DNA from: Gemmatimonadota bacterium
Lineage (GTDB): Bacteria > Gemmatimonadota > Gemmatimonadetes > Longimicrobiales > Gaopeijiaceae
Length of the DNA: 64,000 nucleotides
Direction: 5' to 3'
Assembly: GCA_016209885.1 (NCBI GenBank)
Contig: JACQVF010000011.1
Span: forward strand, 59,765-123,764
The notes under the pieces are model-generated. The model was not told where the DNA came from and did not search any database. It saw only the letters and a program-made list of their open reading frames with translations. Of the stretch, positions 24,539 through 33,603 are shown in pieces (positions within the stretch are counted from its first letter, which is position 1; every line of letters begins with the position of its first letter). Both the position numbers and the translations under genes were made by a program.

Positions 24539-26806
24539 GTGAAGCAGCTTCTGCAGTCGGCCCGGACAGGCGAGACCGTGGTGGTCGAGGTGCCCGCGCC
24601 GCAGGTGAGGCCGGGAATGGTGGTGGTGCGCTCGGCGGCGTCGCTGGTCTCGGCCGGGACCGAGCGCACGGCCGCGGAATTCGCGCGCAAGAGTCTCCTG
24701 GGGAAAGCGCTTGCGCGGCCGGAGCTCGTGCGTCAGCTCCTGGAGAAGGCGAGGACGCAGGGGGTGCTTTCCGCGTGGGACGCGGCGCGAGCGCGACTGG
24801 GCCGGCCGCTACAGCCGGGCTATTCCTGCGCCGGGACGGTCGTGGAAGTGGGCGCGGGAGTGACGGACCTCCGCCCCGGGGACCGGGTCGCGTGCGCGGG
24901 CGCGGGCCACGCCGTGCATGCGGAGCTGGTGTGCGTGCCCAGGAACCTCGTGGCGCGGGTGCCCGACGGCGTGGATCTCGAGGCCGCGGCGTTCACCACC
25001 GTCGGCGCGATCGCGCTCCACGCAGTACGACTCGCGGACGTCGAGCTCGGCGAACGGGTGGCGGTGATCGGCCTCGGGGTCATCGGCCTTATCGCCGCAC
25101 AGCTCGCCCGCGCGGCGGGCTGCCTTGTACTCGGGATCGACGTGAACCCGGGCCGCGTGGCGCTGGGACGGGAGCTGGGCCTCGAGCGGGCCGTCGTGCA
25201 CGGCCGCGATGACGGCGAGAGCGATGACGTGGGATCGGTCGCCGATGCTCTCACCGCCGGGCGAGGGCTGGACGCGGTGCTCGTCACGGCCGCAACATCG
25301 AGCAGCGAGCCGATCCGGCTGGCGGGCGAGCTGTGCCGCGACCGCGGCCGGGTTGTGGTGGTGGGCGCCGTGGGAATGGAGGTCCCGCGGGGCCTCTTCT
25401 ACGCGAAGGAGCTGGACCTGCGGGTCGCGCGGTCGTACGGCCCCGGGCGCTACGATCCCGGCTACGAGGAAGGCGGGCACGACTATCCTCTCGGCTACGT
25501 GCGCTGGACCGAGAACCGGAACATGGAGGCGTTCCTCGCGCTGCTGTCACAGGGCGAGGTGAAGGTTGCACCGCTGGCCACGCATCGTTTTCCCATCCAG
25601 GAAGGAGCGCGGGCGTACGCGCTGATCGGCGGGGAGTCGCGTGAGCCCTACCTCGCCATCCTCCTCACGTACCCGGCGGCCGAGGAGGAAGCGGCCGGCG
25701 CGAGCGCGGTCCGCCGGCGCGTCGAGTTGCGCGGGAAGCCGACGCCGGAGCTGCCCGCGCAGCCCGCGCGCGGCGCGGTGCACCTGGGGCTCCTGGGCGC
25801 GGGGAACTTCGCGACGGGCACGCTGCTCCCGGCGATGGTAGGCGTCGAGGGTACGGAGCTCGTCGGCGTCTGCACGGCCTCGGGGGCGAGCGCGCGCCTC
25901 GCGGCCGATCGGTTCGGCTTCCGTTACTGCGCCACAGAAGAGGCAGAGCTTCTGCGGGACCCGGACATCACGGCCATCCTGATCGCCACGCGGCACCACC
26001 TTCACGCCGGGCAGGTGGAGGCGGCCCTGGGCGCCGGTAGGCACGTGTTCTGCGAGAAGCCACTCTGCCTCGACGAGGACGAGCTCTCGCGCATCGTGCG
26101 GACGTTCCTGGGTGCCGTCCCGCGGCCGCAGCTCCTGGTGGGCTACAATCGCCGGTTCGCGCCGTTCGCGCGGGCGCTCAAGGCGTTCGTCGCGGAGGCG
26201 GGGGAGCCGGTGGCGATGCATTACCGGGTGAGCGCGGGCTTCCTGCCCGCGGAGCACTGGATCCAGGACCCGGCGCAGGGCGGCGGGCGCGTCCTGGGCG
26301 AGGTGTGCCACTTCGTGGATTTCCTCACCTTCCTGGCGGGCGAGCCACCCGCGGCCGTGTACGCACGGGCCCTCCCGAACGGCGGGCGCTACCGCGACGA
26401 CAACGTCGTGATTTCCCTCGAGTTCGCGAGTGGCTCGGTGGGCGGCATCACCTACGTGGCGAACGGCGACCCGACACTGGGCAAGGAGCGAATCGAGGTG
26501 TTCGGTGGCGGCGCGACGGCCGTGCTGGACGACTTCCGGAGTCTGGTGCGGCTGCATGGCGGGAAGCGCGCCGTGGATCGCGCGCGGCTGCGCCAGGATA
26601 AGGGGCACCGGGGCGAGTGGGAGGCGTTCGTGCGGGCGGTCCGTGAGGGGGGTCCGGCGCCGATCCCCTTCGAAGAGCTCGTGAGCACCAGCCTGGCAAC
26701 GTTCCGCATTCTCGAGTCGCTGAAGAGTGGTGTGCCACAGCGGATCGATCCGGGAGAGTTCGTGGACCGCGCCGTCTCCGATCAGGGCGGTGATGCAGAG
26801 CGGTAG
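24539..26806 (+). CDS. Bi-domain oxidoreductase: zinc-type alcohol dehydrogenase fused to Gfo/Idh/MocA
   Basis: A 755-residue fusion. Residues 1-385 are a medium-chain dehydrogenase: YSCAGTVVEVGAGVTDLRPG near 97-116 and AVIGLGVIGLIAAQLA near 176-191. Residues about 415-755 are a Gfo/Idh/MocA dehydrogenase: HLGLLGAGNFATGTLLPAM, FCEKPLCLDEDEL with the catalytic-type EKP, and GGRVLGEVCHFVDFL. Such fusions occur in polysaccharide loci and are thought to oxidise or epimerise sugars through a keto intermediate, but the substrate is unknown and the usual heparinase-like neighbour is absent here. GTG start. It stands 18 bp before the NeuB-type gene, which suggests a role in making the nonulosonate precursor. 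Confidence 0.85.
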   Translation: MKQLLQSARTGETVVVEVPAPQVRPGMVVVRSAASLVSAGTERTAAEFARKSLLGKALARPELVRQLLEKARTQGVLSAWDAARARLGRPLQPGYSCAGTVVEVGAGVTDLRPGDRVACAGAGHAVHAELVCVPRNLVARVPDGVDLEAAAFTTVGAIALHAVRLADVELGERVAVIGLGVIGLIAAQLARAAGCLVLGIDVNPGRVALGRELGLERAVVHGRDDGESDDVGSVADALTAGRGLDAVLVTAATSSSEPIRLAGELCRDRGRVVVVGAVGMEVPRGLFYAKELDLRVARSYGPGRYDPGYEEGGHDYPLGYVRWTENRNMEAFLALLSQGEVKVAPLATHRFPIQEGARAYALIGGESREPYLAILLTYPAAEEEAAGASAVRRRVELRGKPTPELPAQPARGAVHLGLLGAGNFATGTLLPAMVGVEGTELVGVCTASGASARLAADRFGFRYCATEEAELLRDPDITAILIATRHHLHAGQVEAALGAGRHVFCEKPLCLDEDELSRIVRTFLGAVPRPQLLVGYNRRFAPFARALKAFVAEAGEPVAMHYRVSAGFLPAEHWIQDPAQGGGRVLGEVCHFVDFLTFLAGEPPAAVYARALPNGGRYRDDNVVISLEFASGSVGGITYVANGDPTLGKERIEVFGGGATAVLDDFRSLVRLHGGKRAVDRARLRQDKGHRGEWEAFVRAVREGGPAPIPFEELVSTSLATFRILESLKSGVPQRIDPGEFVDRAVSDQGGDAER

Positions 26807-26824
26807 GATGCCAGAGTCGGGGGA

Positions 26825-27859
26825 GTGCTCTCCGCGGAAGTTCGGATGCGGGACCCACGAGCGGCTCTGATCATCGCCGAGGTCGCCCAGGCGCACGAGG
26901 GGAGCCTCGGGATGGCCCACGCCTACGTGGATGCCGTGGCGAACGTGGGTGCCGACGCGGTGAAGTTCCAGACCCACATCGCGGCGGCCGAGAGCACGCG
27001 GGCGGAGCCGTGGCGCGTGCCATTCAGCCTGCAGGACGCCACGCGCTACGACTACTGGAGGCGAATGGAGTTCACGGAGGAGCAGTGGTGCGGGCTCAGG
27101 CGCCACGCGGAGGAGCGCGGACTCAGGTTCCTGAGCTCACCGTTCTCCGTGGATGCAGTGGAGCTCTTGGAGCGGGTGGGCGTCTGGGCCTGGAAGATCG
27201 CATCCGGTGAGCTGACGAATGTGCCGATGTTCGAGCGGATCGCCGCGACGGGGCTCCCGATCCTCCTGTCCACGGGGATGAGCCCACTGGCGGAGATCGA
27301 CGCGGCGGTCGAGCGCGTGTGGGCGCGGGACCTGGACCTCACCGTGCTGCAGACGACCTCGCTGTATCCTGCGCCGCCGGAGAAGGTGGGGCTCAACCTG
27401 ATCCCGTTCTTCCGGGAGCGTTACGGGTGCAAGGTGGGTCTCTCGGACCACTCGGGCACGATCTATCCAGGGCTCGCGGCGGCGGCGCTGGGGATCGATG
27501 TCCTGGAGGTCCACGTGACGCTCAGCCGCGAGATGTTCGGGCCCGATGTCTCGGCGTCGGTCACGACGGGGGAGCTGCGGCAGATGGTGGAGGGGATCCG
27601 GTTCATCGAGCGCATGAACGCGAATCCGGTGGACAAGGACGTGGCGGCCGAGGAGTTGGCCGCGGTCCGCCAGATCTTCACGAAGAGCGTGGTGGCGCGC
27701 ACCGATCTTGCGGCCGGAACCGTGTTGCGGGAGGAGCACATGGCGGTGAAGAAGCCGGGGACGGGGATCCCGGCGGCGCGGCTGCCGGAGCTGATCGGGC
27801 GGCGGCTCAAGCGGGCGGTGCAGGCGGACGAGCCGCTGAGGGGATCGGATATCGAGTGA
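26825..27859 (+). CDS. neuB: NeuB-family nonulosonate (sialic/legionaminic-type) synthase
   Basis: A 344-residue PEP-dependent synthase that condenses a 6-carbon hexosamine with phosphoenolpyruvate to a 9-carbon keto acid. The TIM barrel (about 8-280) shows IIAEVAQAHEGS, ADAVKFQTH, KIASGELTNVPMFE, PILLSTGMS and GCKVGLSDHSGT. The C-terminal SAF/antifreeze-like domain (285-344) has RTDLAAGTVLREEHMAVKKP and GIPAARLPELIGRRL. The GTG at 26825 is the longest start; ATG 26846 is equally plausible and begins just before the barrel. The exact acid cannot be told. Overlaps the next gene by GTGA. Confidence 0.92.
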   Translation: MLSAEVRMRDPRAALIIAEVAQAHEGSLGMAHAYVDAVANVGADAVKFQTHIAAAESTRAEPWRVPFSLQDATRYDYWRRMEFTEEQWCGLRRHAEERGLRFLSSPFSVDAVELLERVGVWAWKIASGELTNVPMFERIAATGLPILLSTGMSPLAEIDAAVERVWARDLDLTVLQTTSLYPAPPEKVGLNLIPFFRERYGCKVGLSDHSGTIYPGLAAAALGIDVLEVHVTLSREMFGPDVSASVTTGELRQMVEGIRFIERMNANPVDKDVAAEELAAVRQIFTKSVVARTDLAAGTVLREEHMAVKKPGTGIPAARLPELIGRRLKRAVQADEPLRGSDIE

Positions 27860-28845
27860 AGTGGCGCATCCTGAACGTTGAGCCCGCGGGCTACAGCGAC
27901 GAGGCGCGGGCGATTCTGGGCGGCCTGGGCGAAGTGGTGGAGCGGCCGTCGGGCCGGCGCGAGCTCCTCGAGCTGGTGCCCCGCTTCGATGTGCTCATCG
28001 TTCGGCTCGCGCACCAGCTGGACCGGGAAATGCTCGACGCCGGGCAGCGGCTCAAGGCGATTGTCACCGCCACGACGGGGCTCGACCATATCGACACCGG
28101 GTACGCGCAGTCGCGCGGGATCGCGGTGCTGAGCCTCAAGGGTGAGCGCGAGTTCCTGGAAGGCATCAGCGCTACCGCCGAGCACACGTGGGCTCTCCTC
28201 CTGGCGCTCGTGCGTCGGGTCCCCGAAGCTTTCGCGTCGGTGCGCATGGGGCAGTGGCACCGCGACGCCTTTCGAGGCCGGACGCTGGCGGGCCTCCGCC
28301 TCGGGCTCGTGGGCCTGGGGCGCATCGGGCGGACGGTGGCGAGGTACGGGATGACCTTCGGCATGAGGGTCGCGGCGTACGATCCGCAGGCCGCCCACTG
28401 GCCGCCGGAGGTCGAACGCCGTGGCTCGGTAGCGGAGCTTCTCGCGCAGACCGACGTGCTCTCGCTTCACCTTCCCCTCGAGGAGGCGACGCGCGGGTAC
28501 ATCGGAGAGGAGGCGCTGCGGCTGCTCCCGCGCGGCACGGTGCTGGTCAACACCGCCCGGGGCGAGCTCGTCGAGGAGGCCGCGCTGGCGGCGGCGCTGG
28601 CCAGCGGGCACCTGGCGGGCGCCGCGGTGGACGTCCTCTGCCACGAGCGCGAGCCGGGGCTGCGCGGGGAGAGCCCGCTTCTCGCCTACGCGCGCAACCA
28701 CGAGAACCTGATCATCACGCCGCATATCGGGGGCGCGACGGTCGAGGCGATGGCGGCCACCGAGTTGTTCATGGCGAAGAAGCTGGCAGAGTTCTTGAGC
28801 GGACGTACAAAGAGCGAAACGGGGAACGAAGAGCTGAATGCGTAA
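27856..28845 (+). CDS. D-isomer-specific 2-hydroxyacid dehydrogenase (SerA-like)
   Basis: A 329-residue NAD-dependent dehydrogenase. The cofactor domain contains LGLVGLGRIGRTVARYG, LPRGTVLVNTARGELV with the substrate-binding Arg region, and TPHIGGATVEAM supplying the catalytic His. It lacks the regulatory ACT domain of SerA. Locked between NeuB and NeuC genes by a GTGA overlap upstream and an 8-bp overlap downstream, it is almost certainly part of the same pathway. It might supply a reduced hydroxy acid or an oxidised sugar for the nonulosonate or its acyl decoration; this is inference. Confidence 0.88.
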   Translation: MKWRILNVEPAGYSDEARAILGGLGEVVERPSGRRELLELVPRFDVLIVRLAHQLDREMLDAGQRLKAIVTATTGLDHIDTGYAQSRGIAVLSLKGEREFLEGISATAEHTWALLLALVRRVPEAFASVRMGQWHRDAFRGRTLAGLRLGLVGLGRIGRTVARYGMTFGMRVAAYDPQAAHWPPEVERRGSVAELLAQTDVLSLHLPLEEATRGYIGEEALRLLPRGTVLVNTARGELVEEAALAAALASGHLAGAAVDVLCHEREPGLRGESPLLAYARNHENLIITPHIGGATVEAMAATELFMAKKLAEFLSGRTKSETGNEELNA

Positions 28846-29989
28846 AGTGTGTGTGGTGATCACGGCGCGGCCGAGCTACGCGCGGGTGAAGACGGTGCTG
28901 GAGGCGATCCGGGCGCACGCCGATCTGGAGCTCCAGGTCGTGGTGGCCGCCTCGGCGCTTCTGGAGCGGTACGGGCCGGCGATCGACGTGATCCGTGCGG
29001 ACGGGTTCGAGCCGGACGCCGTGGTCTACATGGTCCTGGAGGGCGAGAACCTGGTGACCACGGCCAAGTCCACGGGGCTCGGGGTCCTGGAGCTGGCCAC
29101 GATCTTCGACAACCTGAGGCCGGACGTGGTCATCAGCGTAGCGGATCGCTACGAGACGATGGCGACGGCGATCGCGGCCTCGTACCTGAACATCCCGGTG
29201 GCGCACCTGCTGGGCGGCGAGGTGACGGGGTCCATCGATGAGAAGGTGCGCCACGCGGTGACCAAGCTCGCGAACTTGCATTTCGTGGCCAGCGACCGGG
29301 CGGCTGAGCGGGTCATCCGTATGGGAGAGGACCCGGAAACGGTCTTCGTCACGGGGTGCCCGTCCGTGGACCTGGCGGCGCGCGTGCTGGCAGAAGACCC
29401 GGACGGGTTCGATCCGTTCGGGCGCTATGCGGGCGTCGGGCACAGGTTCGACCCGAGCCAGGGCTATCTGGTGGTCCTGCAGCATCCGGTGACCACGGAG
29501 TACGAGGGCGCGCTGGACCAGATCCGGGGGACGCTGGCCGCCGTGGAGGAGCTGGCGCAGCCCGCCTTCTGGTTCTGGCCGAACGTGGACGCGGGCTCGG
29601 ACCGGATCTCGAAGGGGATCCGCCAGTTTCGGGAGACCCACGACGTGCCCTTCATCTACTTCTTCAAGAACCTCGCCCCGGAAGACTTCCTGCGTCTCCT
29701 CCACGGCGCGCGCTGCCTGGTGGGCAACTCGAGCGTGGGGATCCGGGAGGGGGCGTACCTGGGACTCCCCGTCGTCAATATCGGCGACCGGCAGGAGGGG
29801 CGTGACCGAGCCGCGAACGTGGTGGACGTGGGCTACGACCGGCAGGGGATCCTGAGCGCCGTGCGGTTCCAGCTCGAGAACGGGCGCTATCCATCAAGCA
29901 TGCTGTATGGTGACGGGCGCGCCGGCGAGCGCATCGCCGAGCTGCTCACCCGGGTGCCCCTGCGGGTGGCGAAACGGATCTGCTACTGA
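28838..29989 (+). CDS. neuC: NeuC/LegG-type hydrolysing UDP-GlcNAc 2-epimerase
   Basis: A 383-residue GT-B-fold epimerase that releases UDP and yields free ManNAc or the 2,4-diacetamido analogue, the substrate of NeuB. Hallmarks of the hydrolysing subgroup: ITARPSYARVK near the N-terminus, LLGGEVTGSIDEKVRHAVTK (the non-hydrolysing WecB has AGLRSH-type sequence here), VTGCPSVDLA, and CLVGNSSVGIREGAYLGLP. ATG start overlaps the dehydrogenase by 8 bp. A run of octamer repeats begins with its own stop codon at 29987. Confidence 0.92.
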   Translation: MRKVCVVITARPSYARVKTVLEAIRAHADLELQVVVAASALLERYGPAIDVIRADGFEPDAVVYMVLEGENLVTTAKSTGLGVLELATIFDNLRPDVVISVADRYETMATAIAASYLNIPVAHLLGGEVTGSIDEKVRHAVTKLANLHFVASDRAAERVIRMGEDPETVFVTGCPSVDLAARVLAEDPDGFDPFGRYAGVGHRFDPSQGYLVVLQHPVTTEYEGALDQIRGTLAAVEELAQPAFWFWPNVDAGSDRISKGIRQFRETHDVPFIYFFKNLAPEDFLRLLHGARCLVGNSSVGIREGAYLGLPVVNIGDRQEGRDRAANVVDVGYDRQGILSAVRFQLENGRYPSSMLYGDGRAGERIAELLTRVPLRVAKRICY

Positions 29990-30042
29990 GCGGGCGAGGG
30001 GGCGAACGGGTGAGCCAGCGAGCGGGTGAGCGGGTGAGCGCC
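29987..30042. repeat. Octamer run TGAGCGGG-type (7 units) at the neuC stop codon
   Basis: Seven consecutive 8-mers: TGAGCGGG, CGAGGGGG, CGAACGGG, TGAGCCAG, CGAGCGGG, TGAGCGGG, TGAGCGCC. The first TGA is the stop codon of neuC. Because 8 is not a multiple of 3 the TGA units fall in different reading frames. The same unit recurs at 49917, 50618, 51282, 54265, 59162 and 63966. The rest of the 141-bp spacer up to asnB shows nothing else. Confidence 0.8.
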
Positions 30043-30130
30043 GCGTCGGCGGTGCCAGCTTCGTGGGTTCGTGCGTTGGCCCTTCATTGGCGGTTCTGCT
30101 GGCGCTGCACGGGCCCCGGCGAGTGACAGC

Positions 30131-32032
30131 GTGTGTGGGATTGCGGGCATCGTAGGCCGCGGGTGGGAGCGCGGCGAGCTGGAGGCGATGGTGGAGGTGC
30201 AGCACCATCGCGGGCCGGACGATCGGGGCCTCTATCTGGATCCTACCGGCCTCGTGGGCCTGGGCCACAACCGGCTGAGCATCATCGACCTCTCGTCGGC
30301 CGGCCGCCAGCCCATGGCGAACCAGGACGGGACGGTCTGGATCGTCTTCAACGGGGAGGTCTACAACTACGTGGAGCTGCGGGAGGAGCTGCGCGCCTAC
30401 CCGTTCCGTAGCCGCACGGACACGGAGGTCATCCTGGCGGCCTACGAGCGCTGGGGCGACGAGTGCGTGGAGCGCTTCATCGGCATGTTCGCGTTCGCGA
30501 TCTGGGACGCGCGGCGCCGGCGCCTCTTCTGCGCGCGTGATCGCCTGGGGATCAAGCCGTTCCACTACGGGCGGGTGGCTGAGCGCTTCCTCTTCGCATC
30601 GGAGATCAAGGCGCTCGTGGCAGCGGGCCTTGCGGTGGAGCCGAACCTCGCGAGTTGGGCCGCGTACGTGGCCCACGGCGTGTACGATCACGGCCCGGAT
30701 ACGTTCTTCGCGGGTGTTCGTGCGTTGCCGGGCGGACATACCCTTACGCTCGAGGACGGGAAGGAGCGGGTCCGCTGCTACTGGGATCTCGCGGCGCGGG
30801 CGGTGGATCCGCTGGAGCTCGACGATGACGAGGCGGCGGCGCGGCTGTGGGAGCTCTTCGCGGATGCGGTGCGGTTGCGGCTGCGGAGCGATGTGCCGCT
30901 GGGGGTGAACCTCAGCGGCGGGCTCGATTCGGCGAGCCTCATGGTGACCGTGGACGCGCTGGTGGCGACGGAGGGGGACGTTCAGACGTTCACGGGGTCG
31001 TTCGAGGATCCCCGCTACGACGAAGCAGGGTTCGCATCCGAGGTCACAGGTCGCCGCCGCTGGGTGCCGAACGTCGCGCGGCTGCGAGAGGACGAGGTGG
31101 CGGAGCTGGCGCTGCAGGCGCTGTGGCACCAGGAGGCGCCGTTCGGCGGGATCGCGACGCTGGCCTATCACAAGCTCCACGGCCTGGCCCGCGACCGGGG
31201 AGTGAAGGTCCTCCTGGAAGGGCAGGGCGTGGACGAGATGCTCGCCGGCTACGAGTACTTCCGCCCTCATCACTATCTGGATCTGCTGGACGCGGGGCGC
31301 TGCGGCGAGTTGCGCCGCGAGATCGGGGCGGCGATGGGGGCCGGGGGTAGGGTGGCGCGGCGAGAGGCCCTCGCCGCCGTGCGACGGCTGCGCGATGGCG
31401 GAGTGCTCAGGGTGTACCAGGACGGGACGGTGTACCTGGCGCCTGAGCCCGTATCGCCCGACATCCGGCGCCTGGCCGGCGGCGGGCCGGAGTTCCCCGC
31501 ACCGTTTGCCGACCGTCTCACGAACCAGCTCTATCGCGATCTGCGCCACACGAAGCTTCCGCGCGTGCTGCGCATGAACGATCACCTCTCCATGGCGTTC
31601 AGCCGCGAGCTGAGGGAGCCGTACCTGGACCATCGCCTGGTGGAATTCGTCTTCCGGCTCCCGGGACGGCAGAAGATCCGGAACGGTCAGAACAAGTATC
31701 TCCTCCGCCACGCCACGGCGGGCCGGCTGCCCGAGCGGGTGCGGCTGGCTGGCAAGCGGCCGGTGGTGACGCCCCAGCGGGAATGGCTGCGGGGACCGCT
31801 CCGCGCCTTCGTGGCGGAGCTGATCCACTCGCGGTCCTTCGCGGAGCGAGGGCTGTTCGATGCGGCGCGGGTGCGGAAGGCCTATCGGCGCTTCTGCGCG
31901 GGGGAGGGCGAGAACTCGTTCTTCGTCTGGCAGTGGGTGAACACCGAGCTGTGGTTCCGGCGGTTCATCGACGAGGAGGTCGAGGCGCCCCGGCCGGCGG
32001 AACGGTCCGTTTCCGTGAACCGTGAACCGTGA
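30131..32032 (+). CDS. asnB: Asparagine synthetase (glutamine-hydrolysing) homologue
   Basis: A 633-residue two-domain amidotransferase. The GTG at 30131 is chosen because it puts the nucleophile Cys at position 2 (CGIAGIVG), needed after removal of Met; longer in-frame starts would hide it. The glutaminase domain has GLGHNRLSIIDLS and VFNGEVYNY with RSRTDTEVILAAYERWG. The synthetase domain carries the PP-loop GVNLSGGLDSASLM near 259-272. In glycan loci such proteins convert a uronic acid to its amide, and UDP-glucuronate genes follow directly here, so sugar amidation is more likely than bulk asparagine synthesis. The stop lies in a 7-bp tandem repeat. Confidence 0.9.
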   Translation: MCGIAGIVGRGWERGELEAMVEVQHHRGPDDRGLYLDPTGLVGLGHNRLSIIDLSSAGRQPMANQDGTVWIVFNGEVYNYVELREELRAYPFRSRTDTEVILAAYERWGDECVERFIGMFAFAIWDARRRRLFCARDRLGIKPFHYGRVAERFLFASEIKALVAAGLAVEPNLASWAAYVAHGVYDHGPDTFFAGVRALPGGHTLTLEDGKERVRCYWDLAARAVDPLELDDDEAAARLWELFADAVRLRLRSDVPLGVNLSGGLDSASLMVTVDALVATEGDVQTFTGSFEDPRYDEAGFASEVTGRRRWVPNVARLREDEVAELALQALWHQEAPFGGIATLAYHKLHGLARDRGVKVLLEGQGVDEMLAGYEYFRPHHYLDLLDAGRCGELRREIGAAMGAGGRVARREALAAVRRLRDGGVLRVYQDGTVYLAPEPVSPDIRRLAGGGPEFPAPFADRLTNQLYRDLRHTKLPRVLRMNDHLSMAFSRELREPYLDHRLVEFVFRLPGRQKIRNGQNKYLLRHATAGRLPERVRLAGKRPVVTPQREWLRGPLRAFVAELIHSRSFAERGLFDAARVRKAYRRFCAGEGENSFFVWQWVNTELWFRRFIDEEVEAPRPAERSVSVNREP

Positions 32033-32034
32033 TC
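32014..32034. repeat. Heptamer repeat CGTGAAC (x2) + CGTGATC at the asnB stop
   Basis: Three 7-bp units at 32014-32020, 32021-32027 and 32028-32034. The TGA of the third unit (32030-32032) is the asnB stop codon, so the last codons of the protein (VNREP) are repeat-encoded. Each unit contains a TGA, and a 7-bp period moves it through all three frames. Confidence 0.8.
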
Positions 32035-32107
32035 AGATTGCCGATCAGTGGCCGCCGATTCCTGATCGGTGATCAACTGACCGCTGTGATGGCTGAGCAC
32101 CGCTGGG

Positions 32108-32142
32108 TGATCACTGATCCCTGATTACTGATCCCTGATTAC
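32108..32142. repeat. Heptamer repeat TGATNNC, five units, upstream of ugd
   Basis: TGATCAC, TGATCCC, TGATTAC, TGATCCC, TGATTAC in direct succession. Related TGATC words are scattered in the preceding 70 bp (GTGATCAGAT, GATCAGTGG, GATCGGTGATCAAC). The spacer between asnB and ugd is thus mostly TGAT-rich repeat, unusually AT-rich for this window. No gene is seen in it. Confidence 0.75.
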
Positions 32143-32176
32143 GCGGGTCCGCGGAAGAGATGCGAGGAGAGAGTGC

Positions 32177-33505
32177 ATGCACGTCGCGGTGATCGGTACC
32201 GGATACGTGGGGCTGGTGGTGGGCGCGTGCCTCGCCGAGAGCGGCAACGACGTGATCTGTGCCGACGTAGACGAAGCGAAGATCGCCCATCTCTCAGGGG
32301 GAGAGCTGCCGATCTACGAGCCGGGGCTGGAGGGGCTCGTGCGGAGCAACCTCGAGGAAGGGCGTCTCCAGTTCACGACGGATGTGCGCCGCGCGGTGCG
32401 GGAGTCCGCCATCATCTTCATTGCAGTGGGTACGCCGTCGGACAGCGATGGCTCCGCCGACCTGAGCTACGTGCTGGAGGTGGCGCGGGTGATCGGCGAG
32501 AGCATGAACGGTGAGAAGATCGTCATTACGAAGAGCACGGTGCCGGTGGGGACGGCGGCGAAGGTGAGGGCGGTGATCGCGAGCCTGGCGGAGCACCCGG
32601 TGCACGTGTGCGCGAATCCGGAGTTCCTGAAGGAGGGCGCGGCCGTCGAGGATTTCCTGAAGCCGGACCGCGTGGTGTTGGGGGTGGAGAGCGAGCGGGC
32701 GAAGGAGGTGCTTCAGGAGCTGTACGCGCCGTTCGTGCGGACGGGGAACCCGATCCTCTTCATGGACATCGCGTCGGCGGAGCTGACGAAGTACGCGGCG
32801 AACGCGATGCTGGCGACGCGCATCAGCTTCATGAATCTGGTCGCGCGGATGTGCGAGAAGACGGGTGCGGACGTGGATCTGGTGCGGTACGGCGTGGGGA
32901 CGGACTCCCGCATCGGGCCGAGCTTCCTCTTCCCGGGGATCGGGTACGGCGGCTCGTGCTTCCCGAAAGACGTGAAGGCGCTGATTCGCACCTCCAGGGA
33001 GCTGGGGGTGGACGGTGGGATGCTTCAGGCGGTGGACACCGTGAACGAGGAGCAGAAGCGGCTGCTTCTCGACCGAATCGTGGAGCGCTTCGGCCAGAAC
33101 CTGTCGAAACGGATGTTCGCGGTCTGGGGCCTCTCGTTCAAGCCGCTGACCTCGGACATGCGGGAGGCGCCCAGCCTGGTGGTGATCCGCGGGCTCCTGG
33201 AGCGGAAGGCGCGGGTGGTAGCGCACGATCCCGCGGCGATGAAGGAGGCGCGCGGGTACTTCGGCGAGGCGATCGAGTACCGGGAGCATGGGTACGACTG
33301 CCTGGTGGACGCCGACGCGCTGGTGATCCACACCGAGTGGCAGCCCTACCGGCGGCCGGACTTTGCGCGCATGAGGGCGGTGATGGCGGCTCCCGTCATC
33401 TTCGACGGCCGGAACCTGTATCGTCCCGAGAAGATGCGCGAGCTGGGGTTCGAATATTACTCGGTGGGGCGGCCGGCCGTGGTGCCGGAGAGGGCGGGAG
33501 GGTGA
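32177..33505 (+). CDS. ugd: UDP-glucose 6-dehydrogenase
   Basis: A 442-residue NAD-dependent enzyme that oxidises UDP-glucose twice to UDP-glucuronate. MHVAVIGTGYVGLVVGACLA is the N-terminal dinucleotide fold; GTPSDSDGSADLSYV and STVPVGTA follow; CANPEFLKEGAAVEDFLKPD is the substrate loop; GIGYGGSCFPKDVKAL contains the catalytic Cys (about 261); WGLSFKPLTSDMREAPS starts the C-terminal UDP-binding domain. ATG 32177 has GAGGAGAGAG upstream. It supplies the decarboxylase and 4-epimerase-like genes that follow. Confidence 0.95.
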   Translation: MHVAVIGTGYVGLVVGACLAESGNDVICADVDEAKIAHLSGGELPIYEPGLEGLVRSNLEEGRLQFTTDVRRAVRESAIIFIAVGTPSDSDGSADLSYVLEVARVIGESMNGEKIVITKSTVPVGTAAKVRAVIASLAEHPVHVCANPEFLKEGAAVEDFLKPDRVVLGVESERAKEVLQELYAPFVRTGNPILFMDIASAELTKYAANAMLATRISFMNLVARMCEKTGADVDLVRYGVGTDSRIGPSFLFPGIGYGGSCFPKDVKALIRTSRELGVDGGMLQAVDTVNEEQKRLLLDRIVERFGQNLSKRMFAVWGLSFKPLTSDMREAPSLVVIRGLLERKARVVAHDPAAMKEARGYFGEAIEYREHGYDCLVDADALVIHTEWQPYRRPDFARMRAVMAAPVIFDGRNLYRPEKMRELGFEYYSVGRPAVVPERAGG

Positions 33506-33603
33506 GGGGCGATCTGCCCGGCCGTCTGGAGGCATACTTCCGCACGACGGCCGTACTGGAGGTCGTGGCCCGCATGGAAGCCTCGTGAACGAGGGAGCGG
33601 AGC

